A stretch of DNA of 64,000 nucleotides. Source: Kribbella sindirgiensis (GTDB lineage Bacteria > Actinomycetota > Actinomycetes > Propionibacteriales > Kribbellaceae). The DNA is taken from assembly GCF_004331435.1 (NCBI RefSeq), contig NZ_SJKA01000002.1:310001-374000 (forward strand). Reading direction: 5' to 3'. Below the pieces are notes generated by a model. That model searched no databases and was not told the origin of the DNA. It was given only the letters and a program-made list of their open reading frames with translations. Each line of letters opens with the position of its first letter. Within the stretch, counting starts at the first letter, position 1. The position numbers were made by a program, and so were the translations under genes. Of this stretch, positions 49,304-57,032 are shown in pieces.

Positions 49304-49764
49304 GCGCCGGCCTCCTTGACCAGCCGCCGCAGCGAGATCCGCATCATCACCTCGAACGCCGGGCGCACGACCGGCCAGGCGAACGCACCCAGGCGCCCGA
49401 GCGGCGGTACGACGTCCTCCGACCAGGTGAACGTGCTGCCGACCGATTCGCCGCCGAGCGCTCTCGGCTCGATCGCGAACGTCCCGGTGCCGCGGACGAC
49501 CTTGCCGAGATGTTTCACCGTGCACTCGCGCGGCGGATCCCAGTGTGTGATGACCATGTCGTCAGTGAACCCGACGCCACCGACAGAAGTCCGCGCCGCG
49601 ACTCCCCCGCCGACGCCGACACCGTCGTTCTCGGTCCCCCAGACGCGCGTGAACAGCATCCAGCGGGACTGGCGCTCCCAGTCCATCACTACGTCCCAGG
49701 CGACCTCAGGTGCCAGCCGCAACCCGATCGACGCCTCCGCGTGACAGCTCCTCGTCGCGTCCAT
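49300..49764 (-). CDS. SRPBCC-fold lipid/ligand-binding protein
   Basis: 154 residues, one START/polyketide-cyclase-like fold: LRLAPEVAWDVVMDWERQSR, GVGFTDDMVITHWDPPRECT, TFAIEPRALGGESVGSTFTW and C-terminal helix FAWPVVRPAFEVMMRISLRR. Such proteins bind hydrophobic ligands; no catalytic residue can be named. Its start overlaps the DivIVA-like stop (ATGA), and its stop overlaps tagA, so the three genes are translated as one unit. It may be co-regulated rather than functionally linked with DNA repair. Confidence 0.8.
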   Translation of the reverse strand: MDATRSCHAEASIGLRLAPEVAWDVVMDWERQSRWMLFTRVWGTENDGVGVGGGVAARTSVGGVGFTDDMVITHWDPPRECTVKHLGKVVRGTGTFAIEPRALGGESVGSTFTWSEDVVPPLGRLGAFAWPVVRPAFEVMMRISLRRLVKEAGA

Positions 49765-50741
49765 CAGCTCGGGCGCTGATACGCCCCTTCACCCTGCTGA
49801 TCCGCAGGCGGCCAGAACCGCCACCCTTCCTCATCCCCCTGCTCCCCCTGAGCCTGCTTCTTCTCCTGGCCCGGCTGGTCCGCGGGCGGCTGCTGCGTCT
49901 GCACCTGCTGCTCCGGGGCCGGCTGGTCCGCGGGCGGCTGCTGTGCTGCGGCGGGCTCGTCCGGCGCCTGCTCAGGCGGCAGCGACGTCCAGTGGGCAGT
50001 GGGGGGCTCGACGGGAGGTTCTGCGGGAGCCGGGTCCGGCTGGTGGTTCTGCTGAGCGGGCGGTTGCTGATGTGGAGCCGGCGTACGGCGTGGGGTTACC
50101 GGTTGGGACTGAGCTTCCAGTACGGCGCGGGCCTCCGCCTGCAAGCGCTCGTACTCGTCGGCAGCTGCCTGGACCGCCCGCGGCAACTCGGTCGTCTCCG
50201 GCTCGTCGTCCGCCTCGTCGGCACCCGCCGACGAAGCACTTGTACCGGTCGCGGCATCTGACGCAGTGTCCGCTGCCTCAGCCGCCTCGGACCCGGCGGA
50301 CTCCTCGGGGTCGGTGGGCTGGGCTGCTGGCGTGGGTTGGGTGGTGGGGTCCGGGAAAGCGCCGCCGACCAGGATCGGCTGCTGCGTCCCGGTGTCCTCG
50401 AACTCGGCCGGGTCGTACGGGCGGGAGCTGAACCCGTGCCCGTCCGGCGCCTCGACGATCGGGGCGACCGCACGCTCCAGGTCGGCGATCCGGCGGTCGC
50501 GTTCGGCGACCTCCTTCGCGACCCGTTCGAGCAGCGTGTCGACCTCGTCCATCCGGTAGCCGCGCACCCCGACCGCGAACCGCGCCGACTCGATATCGGT
50601 CGACGTGAGCGCCTGCCGGGCCGGCACGGTCATGTCGGGCCGGTCGTCGTACGCCGTGCTCATGGCACCCCAACGACCCGAGGCGACTACCGCGACAGCC
50701 CCGATCAACAGCACCACGATCAGCCCGAAGAACCACATCAC
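49764..50741 (-). CDS. Membrane-anchored DivIVA-domain protein (Rv1209-like)
   Basis: 325 residues. One N-terminal membrane helix (FFGLIVVLLIGAVAVVASGR). A DivIVA-type domain follows at about 45-90 (ALTSTDIESARFAVGVRGYR, MDEVDTLLERVAKEVAERDR), with the conserved Gly-Tyr-Arg-x-x-Glu-Val-Asp and a coiled coil after it. The rest is long, acidic then Pro/Gln-rich and disordered (PPADQPAPEQQVQTQQPPAD). The protein could tether a polarity or cell-wall factor. The position between tagA and LOG is conserved in mycobacteria. Element D lies upstream. Confidence 0.83.
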   Translation of the reverse strand: MMWFFGLIVVLLIGAVAVVASGRWGAMSTAYDDRPDMTVPARQALTSTDIESARFAVGVRGYRMDEVDTLLERVAKEVAERDRRIADLERAVAPIVEAPDGHGFSSRPYDPAEFEDTGTQQPILVGGAFPDPTTQPTPAAQPTDPEESAGSEAAEAADTASDAATGTSASSAGADEADDEPETTELPRAVQAAADEYERLQAEARAVLEAQSQPVTPRRTPAPHQQPPAQQNHQPDPAPAEPPVEPPTAHWTSLPPEQAPDEPAAAQQPPADQPAPEQQVQTQQPPADQPGQEKKQAQGEQGDEEGWRFWPPADQQGEGAYQRPS

Positions 50742-50793
50742 GGGACCGATCGTGCCATGCCGGGCGAGTCAACCGCGAAAGTCCCCAGGATTT

Positions 50794-50953
50794 AGAGGTC
50801 GCGCAAGGCGGTGGCGCCGTCGCGAGCGTCGTCCCGCGGAGTGCTGGGCAAGGCGGAGGAGGGAGGCAGGACGGAGTCCTGTCGACCGACGACAACGCCG
50901 CCCAGTGCCCGCGGGACGACGCGCAGCAGGCGCCACCGCCTTGCGCGACCTCT
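50794..50953. repeat. 160-bp palindromic element D
   Basis: Perfect 25-bp arms at 50794-50818 and 50929-50953, beginning AGAGGTCGCGCAAGGCGG. Inside, GCGTCGTCCCGCGG (50826-50839) pairs exactly with 50909-50922, and GAGTGCTGGGC pairs largely with CCCAGTGCC. It fills the gap between the LOG and DivIVA-like genes and touches the LOG stop codon. Its outer end is the same as that of element B. Confidence 0.75.
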
Positions 50954-51810
50954 CAGCTCCCGTCGGAGCCTAGGCGGTGTGCTCGGCGGGCCGGGTCGTT
51001 CGCCGCGTCGACCTCGCGGGCGGCCTCCTGGGCGGCTTCCTCGGCGGCCTCGTCGGCGAGTTCGCCGGCCTTCACGATGTAGCTGATCGCCTCGTCGACG
51101 TCGTCGGTGACGACGAACATCTCCAGGTCGGCGGCCGAGATCTTCCCGTCCTCGAGCATCGTGGTCCGCAGCCAGTCGACCAGCCCGCCCCAGTACGACG
51201 TACCGAACAGGACGACCGGGAACGACGTGACCTTCCGCGTCTGCGCCAGCGTGAGCGCCTCGAACATCTCGTCCAGCGTGCCGAACCCGCCCGGCATCAC
51301 CACGAACCCCTGGGCGTACTTCACGAACATCGTCTTCCGGGTGAAGAAGTACCGGAAGTTCATCCCGATGTCGACCCACTCGTTCAGGCCGTTCTCGAAG
51401 GGCAGCTCGATGCCGAGCCCGACCGACACCCCGCCGGCCTCGGACGCGCCCTTGTTCGCGGCCTCCATCACGCCCGGTCCGCCGCCGGTGATCACGGCGT
51501 ACCCGGCCTCGACCAGTTTCCGCCCGAACTCCTCGGCGGCGGCATACATCGGGTCGTCCACCTTGGTCCGCGCCGACCCGAACACGCTGATCGCGGCGCC
51601 GAGCTCGGCCAGCATGCCGAAGCCCTCGATGAACTCCGACTGGATCCGCAGCACCCGCCACGGGTCGGTGTGCACCCAGTCCGACGGCCCGCGGCTGTCC
51701 AGCAGCCGCTGCTCGGACGTCGAGTGCTGCACCTGGTTCCGCCGCATCGTGACCGGCCCGCGCTGCTGCTGGCCGACCGGACGGTCGGGGTGGATCGATG
51801 GTTCTGACAT
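50953..51810 (-). CDS. LOG-family nucleotide phosphoribohydrolase
   Basis: 285 residues. Cleaves N6-modified or plain nucleoside monophosphates to base and ribose-5-phosphate. Conserved PGGFGTLDEMFEAL motif at about 165-178 and GGGPGVMEAANKGASEAG at about 108-125; N-terminus adds about 60 residues beyond plain LOG proteins (TSEQRLLDSRGPSDWVHTDP). This longer form corresponds to the second mycobacterial LOG-type gene near dapE (Rv1205, as I recall). Cytokinin production is possible but housekeeping salvage is as likely. Confidence 0.85.
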   Translation of the reverse strand: MSEPSIHPDRPVGQQQRGPVTMRRNQVQHSTSEQRLLDSRGPSDWVHTDPWRVLRIQSEFIEGFGMLAELGAAISVFGSARTKVDDPMYAAAEEFGRKLVEAGYAVITGGGPGVMEAANKGASEAGGVSVGLGIELPFENGLNEWVDIGMNFRYFFTRKTMFVKYAQGFVVMPGGFGTLDEMFEALTLAQTRKVTSFPVVLFGTSYWGGLVDWLRTTMLEDGKISAADLEMFVVTDDVDEAISYIVKAGELADEAAEEAAQEAAREVDAANDPARRAHRLGSDGS

Positions 51811-51847
51811 GCCTCCAGGTTATTGCCTGACCGGTAACCGGGCGCGA

Positions 51848-52912
51848 TCACGCGCGGTCTGTCAACCAACTCCTCAGCCGCTGTTCACACAGCTCGATCT
51901 CGGCCTCGGGCACGAACTCGTCCTGCTTGTGCGCGTACAGCGGGTCGCCCGGCCCGTAGTTCACCGCCGGTACGCCGAGCAGCGTGAACCGGGCCACGTC
52001 CGTCCACCCGAACTTCGGCTGCGGCTCCCCGCCCACCACCTGCAGGAACGCCGCCGCGGCCGGCCGCTCGAGCCCCGGCAGCCCGCCCGGGGCGGAGTCC
52101 GTGACGACCACGTCGTACCCCTCGAAGACCTCGCGCAGGTGCGCCTCGGCCTCCTCCTCGGACCGGTTCGGCGCGAACCGGTAGTTGATCGTCACCGTGC
52201 ACAGATCCGGTACGACGTTGCCGGCGACACCGCCCGTGATCGCGACCGCGTTCAGCCCTTCGCGGTATTCGAGCCCGTCGATCGGCACCCGTCGCGGTTC
52301 GTACGCCTGGAGGCGCGCGAGCACCTCACCCGCCGCGTGGATCGCGTTCGACCCCATCCACGACCGGGCCGAGTGCGCGCGCTCGCCGCGGGTGCTGACC
52401 TCGATCCGCATCGTGCCCTGGCAGCCGGCCTCGACGACCGCGTTCGACGGCTCCATCACGACCGCGAACACGCCTTCGAGCAGCTCCGGGTTGGAGCGGG
52501 TCAGCTTGAACAGACCGTTCCGCTCGGCCTCGATCTCCTCGCAGTCGTAGAACACGTACGTGACGTCCCGGTTCGGCGCGTCGAGGGTCGCGGCGAGCCG
52601 TAGCCCGACCGCGACGCCGCCCTTCATGTCGCACGCGCCGAGACCGTGGATCAGACCGTCGGCGCGGCGGGCCGGGAGGTTGTCGTTGAGCGGCACCGTG
52701 TCGAGGTGACCGGCGAGGACGACCCGCTCGGCGCGGCCGAGGTCGGTGCGGGCGACGACGGTGTTGCCGTGCCGGAAGACCTTCAGGTGCGAGTACGCCG
52801 AGAGCGCCTTCTCGACCTTGTCCGCGAGCTTCTCCTCCGTCCCGCTGACCGAGGAGACGTTGACCAGCGCCTCGGTCAGGTCGGACGCGGACACGGTCAG
52901 ATCGAGCTTCAT
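51848..52912 (-). CDS. dapE: Succinyl-diaminopimelate desuccinylase
   Basis: 354 residues, dizinc M20 enzyme of lysine and cell-wall diaminopimelate synthesis. Zinc ligands His and Asp in VLAGHLDTVPLND and GLGACDMKGGVAVGLR, catalytic Glu-Glu in YDCEEIEAERNG, and the dimerisation domain with HSARSWMGSNAIHAAGEVLA. C-terminal YAHKQDEFVPEAEIEL supplies the last ligand. ATG 52912 overlaps the VOC-protein stop by 4 bp. The usual partner dapD is not in the window. Confidence 0.93.
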   Translation of the reverse strand: MKLDLTVSASDLTEALVNVSSVSGTEEKLADKVEKALSAYSHLKVFRHGNTVVARTDLGRAERVVLAGHLDTVPLNDNLPARRADGLIHGLGACDMKGGVAVGLRLAATLDAPNRDVTYVFYDCEEIEAERNGLFKLTRSNPELLEGVFAVVMEPSNAVVEAGCQGTMRIEVSTRGERAHSARSWMGSNAIHAAGEVLARLQAYEPRRVPIDGLEYREGLNAVAITGGVAGNVVPDLCTVTINYRFAPNRSEEEAEAHLREVFEGYDVVVTDSAPGGLPGLERPAAAAFLQVVGGEPQPKFGWTDVARFTLLGVPAVNYGPGDPLYAHKQDEFVPEAEIELCEQRLRSWLTDRA

Positions 52913-53592
52913 GGGGCCTCCGGGGGCAGGAACACGCAGAATTCGTTGCCCTCGGGGTCGGCGCAGACGTTCCAGCCGATCTCGTCGTCCTTGGGCCGCA
53001 GCAGTGTCGCACCAGCGTCGAGCACGGGCTGCAGGGCGGGTGCGGTGACGTCCCAGTGCACGCGGTTCTTGACCGTCTTCGGCTCCGGGACCGGGTTGAA
53101 GACCCAGTACCTGAACGGCAGACCGGGGACGTTCTCGAGCCAGTAGTACGGCCGGCCCTCGCGGCTCGAGAAGTCGCCGCCGACGACGTTCGCCCACCAG
53201 CGCGCCTGTGCCTCCGGGTCGGCCGAGTCGACGATCAGCTCCATCAGCCGGTACGCCGGGACCGTCTCGCGGACGAACCCGCAGAACTCACCGCCCTCCG
53301 GGTCCTCCAGCACCGTCCAGGGCTGGTGTTCGGTCTCGGGGGACCGGACCGTCGCGCCGGAGCGTTCGAGGTCCGCGACGGCACCGGTGATCACGTCGAG
53401 GTGCACGCGGTTCTTCACGGTCTTCGGCTCCGGGACCTTGCACATCCAGATGGTCTTCTCCGGGAGGTCACCGACGAGCACGTTCGGGTTGTCGGCCGGC
53501 GCGGTCAGCCCGATCGTCCGCCCCCAGAAGGCAGCCATCTCGCTCGGGCTCGCCACGTCCACACACAGGTCCTTGAACCGCGCGACGCTCAT
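52909..53592 (-). CDS. Double VOC/glyoxalase-like domain protein
   Basis: 227 residues, two similar halves: RFKDLCVDVASPSEMAAFWG and MELIVDSADPEAQARWWANV open the halves, and both contain the repeated PEPKTVKNRVHLDV / PEPKTVKNRVHWDV, then DPEGGEFCGF and DPEGNEFCVF endings. This internal duplication shows the usual VOC pseudo-dimer. It may be a small-molecule-binding or bleomycin-resistance-like protein. It precedes dapE with ATGA overlap; a link to diaminopimelate is not evident. Start ATG 53592. Confidence 0.83.
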   Translation of the reverse strand: MSVARFKDLCVDVASPSEMAAFWGRTIGLTAPADNPNVLVGDLPEKTIWMCKVPEPKTVKNRVHLDVITGAVADLERSGATVRSPETEHQPWTVLEDPEGGEFCGFVRETVPAYRLMELIVDSADPEAQARWWANVVGGDFSSREGRPYYWLENVPGLPFRYWVFNPVPEPKTVKNRVHWDVTAPALQPVLDAGATLLRPKDDEIGWNVCADPEGNEFCVFLPPEAP

Positions 53593-53602
53593 ACCGCACA
53601 GA

Positions 53603-54214
53603 TTATCCGGCGGTCCGTTTCCGGTAATGCCGGTTCACCCGCTCGCGATTCCCGCACGCCGGCGAGCACCACGTCTGCCGCGGGTCGTCCTGCAAGAAGT
53701 ACTTCACACACCGCGCGGCCGGGCAGGCCCGCAACCGCGCGCGATCCGGCCCCGCCAGAAAGTCGATCGCCGACCGCCCAACCGCCCCCACGAGCAACTC
53801 CACCGGATCCGCGGTCCGCGGCACGCGCTTGGTCGCCGGAGCCGCGCCCTCCACCCACTCCAGCTGCTCACACCCCAACGCCTCCGCCGCCCGGTTCACC
53901 ATCCGCAGCGCGTCCTCGACCCCCATCAACCGATCAGCATCCGCCTTACTGGCAGCCCCGGGCGCCACCGCCCGAGCAAACAGCGCCCGCACCGCCCGAC
54001 GGATCCCCACCAGCTCATCTCTCACGTTGGGGAGGATTTCTTCCCGAATCGGGTGGGCGATCCTCCCCAACCCGTCGCCCAGTACCTGCGCGACCAGGGC
54101 GTCGTGCTGGTTCAGCCACGCGGCGGTCTGCTCCGGCGTCGACAGGAGGTCCGCGACGCCGCCGTGCCCGTCGTGCTTGATCGTGGCAGCCAGAGCGAAC
54201 GCCAGCGTGGTCAT
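53603..54214 (-). CDS. CGNR zinc-finger regulator containing a repeat-derived segment
   Basis: 203 residues. ABATE-like N-terminal domain followed by a classic CGNR finger (CPAARCVKYFLQDDPRQTWC, SPACGNRERVNRHYRKRTAG) with the full Cys-Gly-Asn-Arg. Residues about 48-63 (GLGRIAHPIREEILPN) are encoded by the 46-bp inverted repeat at 54026-54071, which resembles the palindrome cluster in the kynurenine operon; it may be a domesticated insertion. The gene is divergent from pdxH by 63 bp. Probable transcription factor, target unknown. Confidence 0.8.
   Translation of the reverse strand: MTTLAFALAATIKHDGHGGVADLLSTPEQTAAWLNQHDALVAQVLGDGLGRIAHPIREEILPNVRDELVGIRRAVRALFARAVAPGAASKADADRLMGVEDALRMVNRAAEALGCEQLEWVEGAAPATKRVPRTADPVELLVGAVGRSAIDFLAGPDRARLRACPAARCVKYFLQDDPRQTWCSPACGNRERVNRHYRKRTAG
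54026..54071. repeat. Inverted repeat related to the kynurenine-operon palindromes, inside a CGNR gene
   Basis: GTTGGGGAGGAT (54026-54037) is perfectly inverted at 54060-54071 around CCCGAATCGGG (54043-54053). The same order (TTGGGGAG, CCCGATTCGGG, then CCT[T/C]CCCAA, with nearly identical spacing) occurs at 29868-29912. Confidence 0.6.
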
Positions 54215-54263
54215 CTGATGATCCTAATGGGATATTCGATTGATGGCATGTGGATTCGTGCTC

Positions 54264-54269
54264 TAGGGT
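54264..54269 (+). promoter_or_regulatory. -10 of the leaderless pdxH gene
   Basis: TAGGGT, 8 nt before GTG 54278, no SD. Confidence 0.4.
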
Positions 54270-54277
54270 CTCGAACC

Positions 54278-54928
54278 GTGAGCGATCTCCGCACGCGTCT
54301 CCGCGCCGCACCAACGCTGACCGGGACCCCGCCGTCCTGGGATCCGTCGCAGACTCCCGACGCGCCGTACGAGCTGTTCGTCGAGTGGTTGCTGGCGGCG
54401 ATCGACCGTGACGTGGTGGAGCCGTGCGCGGCCACGTTGTCGACGGTCCGCGCCGACGGACGGCCCAACGCGCGCGTGCTGATCCTCAAGAACGTGACGG
54501 AGGGCGGCTGGCAGTTCGCGTCGTCGTCGACCAGCCGCAAGGGCGAGGAGCTCGAGACCACGCCGTACGCCGCTCTGACGTTCTACTGGATCCCGCTCGG
54601 TCGCCAGGTCCGCGTCTCGGGGCGAGTCGTGCCAGCCCCGGCGGACGAATCGGCCCGCGACTTCCTGCTCCGCCCGCCCGCGGCCCGGGCGGAAGCCCTC
54701 GTCGGCCGGCAGAGCGCCGTACTGGCGGACCGCGCCGACATCGATCCCGCGGTGCAGGAGCAGGCCGACCGGATCGCCGCGGATCCCGAGCTGATCGCCC
54801 CGAACTGGACGCTGTACACGCTGCACGCCGACGAGGTCGAGTTCTGGCAGGCCGACCCGGACCGCCGGCACCTCCGACTGCGTTACCGCCTGGACGAGAA
54901 CTGGACCAAGGAGCTGCTGTGGCCCTGA
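54278..54928 (+). CDS. pdxH: Pyridoxamine/pyridoxine 5'-phosphate oxidase family protein
   Basis: 216 residues, FMN-dependent split barrel. YELFVEWLLAAIDRDVVEPC (N-terminal helix), ALSTVRADGRPNARVLILKN-like strand (reads ATLSTVRADGRPNARVLILK), FASSSTSRKGEELETTPYAA, LTFYWIPLGRQVRVSGRV and C-terminal WTLYTLHADEVEFWQADPDR. These fit PdxH, which makes pyridoxal phosphate. Some actinobacterial PdxH-like proteins act on other substrates, so the function is likely but not certain. GTG 54278 is supported by the TAGGGT -10. A DinB-like gene overlaps its end by 10 bp. Confidence 0.82.
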   Translation: MSDLRTRLRAAPTLTGTPPSWDPSQTPDAPYELFVEWLLAAIDRDVVEPCAATLSTVRADGRPNARVLILKNVTEGGWQFASSSTSRKGEELETTPYAALTFYWIPLGRQVRVSGRVVPAPADESARDFLLRPPAARAEALVGRQSAVLADRADIDPAVQEQADRIAADPELIAPNWTLYTLHADEVEFWQADPDRRHLRLRYRLDENWTKELLWP

Positions 54929-55584
54929 ACGAAGTACGCGCGATCGCCGACCAACTGCTGGCCGTGACAGCAGACCTCGACGACGCCACCGCCCGCGGCG
55001 CGTCCGGCCTACCCGGGTGGTCACGCGGGCACGTGATCACCCACATCGCGAACTTCTCCGAGGCGATGACGCGTCAGGTCGACGAGGCACTGCAGGGCCG
55101 GCTCGTCGAGGTCTACGACGGTGGGCGCCCGGCACGCGACGCCGCGATCGAGGCCGGCGCCGACCGCCCCGCCGCCGAGCTCCGCTCCCACCTGACGCAG
55201 GCCGTCACCACGTTGCTCGCCTCCTGGGAGAAGGTCGGCCCGACCGACTGGCCGCTCCCGATCCTGCACCGCAACAGCAACCTCTCCGCGGGCCTGCAGG
55301 CGACGTGGCGCGAACTCACCATCCACACCACCGACCTCGACCTCGGCATCACCGCCACCACCTGGTCCGCCGACTTCTGCCTCCACCTCCTGGACTTCCT
55401 CCGCCCCCGCACCCCCGACAACACCCACCTGACCCTCAAGTCCCCCACCCACACCTGGACCAACGGCACCGGCGAAAACATCACCCTCGAAGGCGCTCTC
55501 ACCGACCTGACCGCCTGGTACGCCGGCCGCCCCACCCCATCTCCCATCACAGGCCCAACCCCCGACCTCCTCCCCTGGCCGTAG
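54919..55584 (+). CDS. DinB-like maleylpyruvate isomerase family protein
   Basis: 221 residues. Four-helix DinB fold with the metal motif: LDDATARGASGLPGWSRGHV, ITHIANFSEAMTRQVDEALQ and WRELTIHTTDLDLGITATTW. The histidines are those of mycothiol-dependent maleylpyruvate isomerases and S-transferases. Its C-terminal end (DLTAWYAGRPTPSPITGPTP) is typical of the family. GTG 54919 with AAGGAG 6 nt upstream; 10-bp overlap with pdxH. Cofactor mycothiol and substrate are inferred from family. Confidence 0.82.
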   Translation: MALNEVRAIADQLLAVTADLDDATARGASGLPGWSRGHVITHIANFSEAMTRQVDEALQGRLVEVYDGGRPARDAAIEAGADRPAAELRSHLTQAVTTLLASWEKVGPTDWPLPILHRNSNLSAGLQATWRELTIHTTDLDLGITATTWSADFCLHLLDFLRPRTPDNTHLTLKSPTHTWTNGTGENITLEGALTDLTAWYAGRPTPSPITGPTPDLLPWP

Positions 55585-55728
55585 ACCGTCTCGCCGGCTC
55601 AGCGGACGCCCACCACTCACTAACCCCACCCGCCAGCACCCCAGAAGCCACCGCCAAGCGTGCGACCACCCAACCCACCCCGCTTGCTGAGTGTCTGAGA
55701 TCCGCCCGAGCGCACGAGAGCGCCGAAA

Positions 55729-56142
55729 TCAGGTGCCGCTTCTGCTGGCCAGGTACGTGACGCCGCCCTGACTGATCACGCTCAGGTTGGACGCGTTCGG
55801 CCCGTACGCGTGCACAGACCCGTCCGGCGCGAGCGACCCGCCGCGCCGTAAGTCCGCGAACCAGATCGTCGTGAACACATGGTCCGAGAACATCGCGAGG
55901 TCCTGGACGGCGAGGTACATGGTGTCGCCGACGCACACCATCCCGGTCGGCTTCCGGTTGTACCCGGCGCCGCTCCAGACCGACCCGACCTGGTCCCGCG
56001 AGAGATCGTTGCCCCGGACAAGTTCCCGGCGTACCGGTGATCTCGCTGACCGCGATGTCGGCGAAGTCGCAGTCGCTCTTGCTGGACATGCCCTTCGACT
56101 CCACCTGGGCGGTGCCGATCGCAGCAAGGCCCCACGCTTCAT
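55729..56142 (-). pseudogene. Frameshifted remnant of a DUF4185-like secreted protein
   Basis: The 3' part (to about 56000) reads SGAGYNRKPTGMVCVGDTMY LAVQDLAMFSDHVF and ends GPNASNLSVISQGGVTYLAS, both typical of DUF4185 proteins, but most of the domain is missing between and around them. Nearer the 5' end the frame with coding-like third-position GC is a different one (GLAAIGTAQVESKGMSSKSD, CDFADIAVSEITGTPG), so at least one frameshift lies near 56005-56020, and the ATG with SD (GAAGGGA) at 56142 is in yet another relation. Total length is about 138 codons against several hundred for the family. I judge it a decayed gene; a sequencing error at one site would not restore full length. Confidence 0.6.
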
Positions 56143-56184
56143 GGGCTGTCCCTTCAAGGTGTGCCGTGTTCGTCCTCGCCGAGG

Positions 56185-56196
56185 GTAATCGATTTC
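56185..56196. promoter_or_regulatory. LacI-like box GTAATCGATTTC
   Basis: Differs by one base from the perfect palindrome at 56339-56350. It lies 43 bp upstream of the decayed DUF4185-like gene. Confidence 0.45.
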
Positions 56197-56338
56197 TCGC
56201 AATGTACGAGTGCCGGGCGGAACGGTCAAGGGCCGATGGGAGGCCGATGTGACCACTGCGGGCGATTCCCGCCTGTGCACAAGGGTTTCGACCAGGGCTC
56301 ACGCGTTGACACCACCCGATCCCACTGCCTAATCTGCG

Positions 56339-56350
56339 GAAATCGATTTC
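56339..56350. promoter_or_regulatory. LacI-like palindrome GAAATCGATTTC before the SIS-PfkB operon
   Basis: Perfect 12-bp palindrome with central CG, 19 bp before the SIS ATG. A LacI-family gene follows this operon, so an autoregulatory or operon-specific operator is likely. Confidence 0.5.
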
Positions 56351-56369
56351 TGAGACGAGAGGCGCTGGG

Positions 56370-57032
56370 ATGCCAGTTGTGCCGAACCGTGCGTCCGTCC
56401 ACCGCACGGCCGACGAGCTGTCCAGAGACCTGGTGGCCAGGGGGCTGCAGGCGGCGCGGGACGCCATCGAGACCGAGGCCGCCGCCGTGTCGGCGCTCGC
56501 CGACCGCCTGGACGGGGTCTTCCTGGACGTCCTGATCGCGGTCGCCCGCTGCGAAGGTCACCTGGTGGTGACCGGCCTCGGCAAGTCCGGCCTGGTCGGG
56601 CGGAAGATCGCCGCGACGCTCGCGAGCACAGGGACGCCGGCCACGTTCATCCACTCCGGCGACGCGTTGCACGGGGACTCCGGCGCCGTGACGTCCCGCG
56701 ATCTCGTCCTGGCGCTGTCCGCATCCGGCGAGACGGCCGAGGTGTGCGAGTTCGCCCGGATGCTGCGGACCCGCCAGATCCCCGTGATCGCGATGACCGG
56801 TCGCGAGGAGTCGACGCTCGCGCAACTGGCGACGTACACGCTGGACACGATGGTGCTCCGCGAGGCGGATCCGCTGAACCTGGCACCCACCGCGTCGACG
56901 GCGGCCTCACTCGCGATGGGCGACGCGCTGGCGTGCGCACTCGTCGTACTGCGGGAATTCAGCCATCACGACTTCGCGCGGTTCCACCCCTCCGGTGCCC
57001 TCGGCAAGCGTCTCTCGGAGGACCAGGCATGA
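56370..57032 (+). CDS. KpsF/GutQ-type SIS sugar-phosphate isomerase without CBS domains
   Basis: 220 residues, one SIS domain: EGHLVVTGLGKSGLVGRKIA, ATFIHSGDALHGDSGAVTSR, LALSASGETAEVCEFARMLR and the KpsF end PTASTAASLAMGDALACALV. Arabinose-5-phosphate isomerases carry two extra CBS domains that are missing here, as in several Gram-positive 6-phospho-3-hexuloisomerase-like or GutQ-short proteins. It overlaps the PfkB kinase gene by 4 bp (ATGA), so isomerisation and phosphorylation act on the same sugar. ATG 56370 has GGCGCTGGG upstream, a weak SD. Confidence 0.83.
   Translation: MPVVPNRASVHRTADELSRDLVARGLQAARDAIETEAAAVSALADRLDGVFLDVLIAVARCEGHLVVTGLGKSGLVGRKIAATLASTGTPATFIHSGDALHGDSGAVTSRDLVLALSASGETAEVCEFARMLRTRQIPVIAMTGREESTLAQLATYTLDTMVLREADPLNLAPTASTAASLAMGDALACALVVLREFSHHDFARFHPSGALGKRLSEDQA

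Noticed and set aside
55547..56467. A 306-codon continuous frame across the DUF4185-like remnant
   Set aside because: Only its middle (about 56010-56135) has coding-like composition; the family match then continues in another frame, so a frameshifted remnant fits better.
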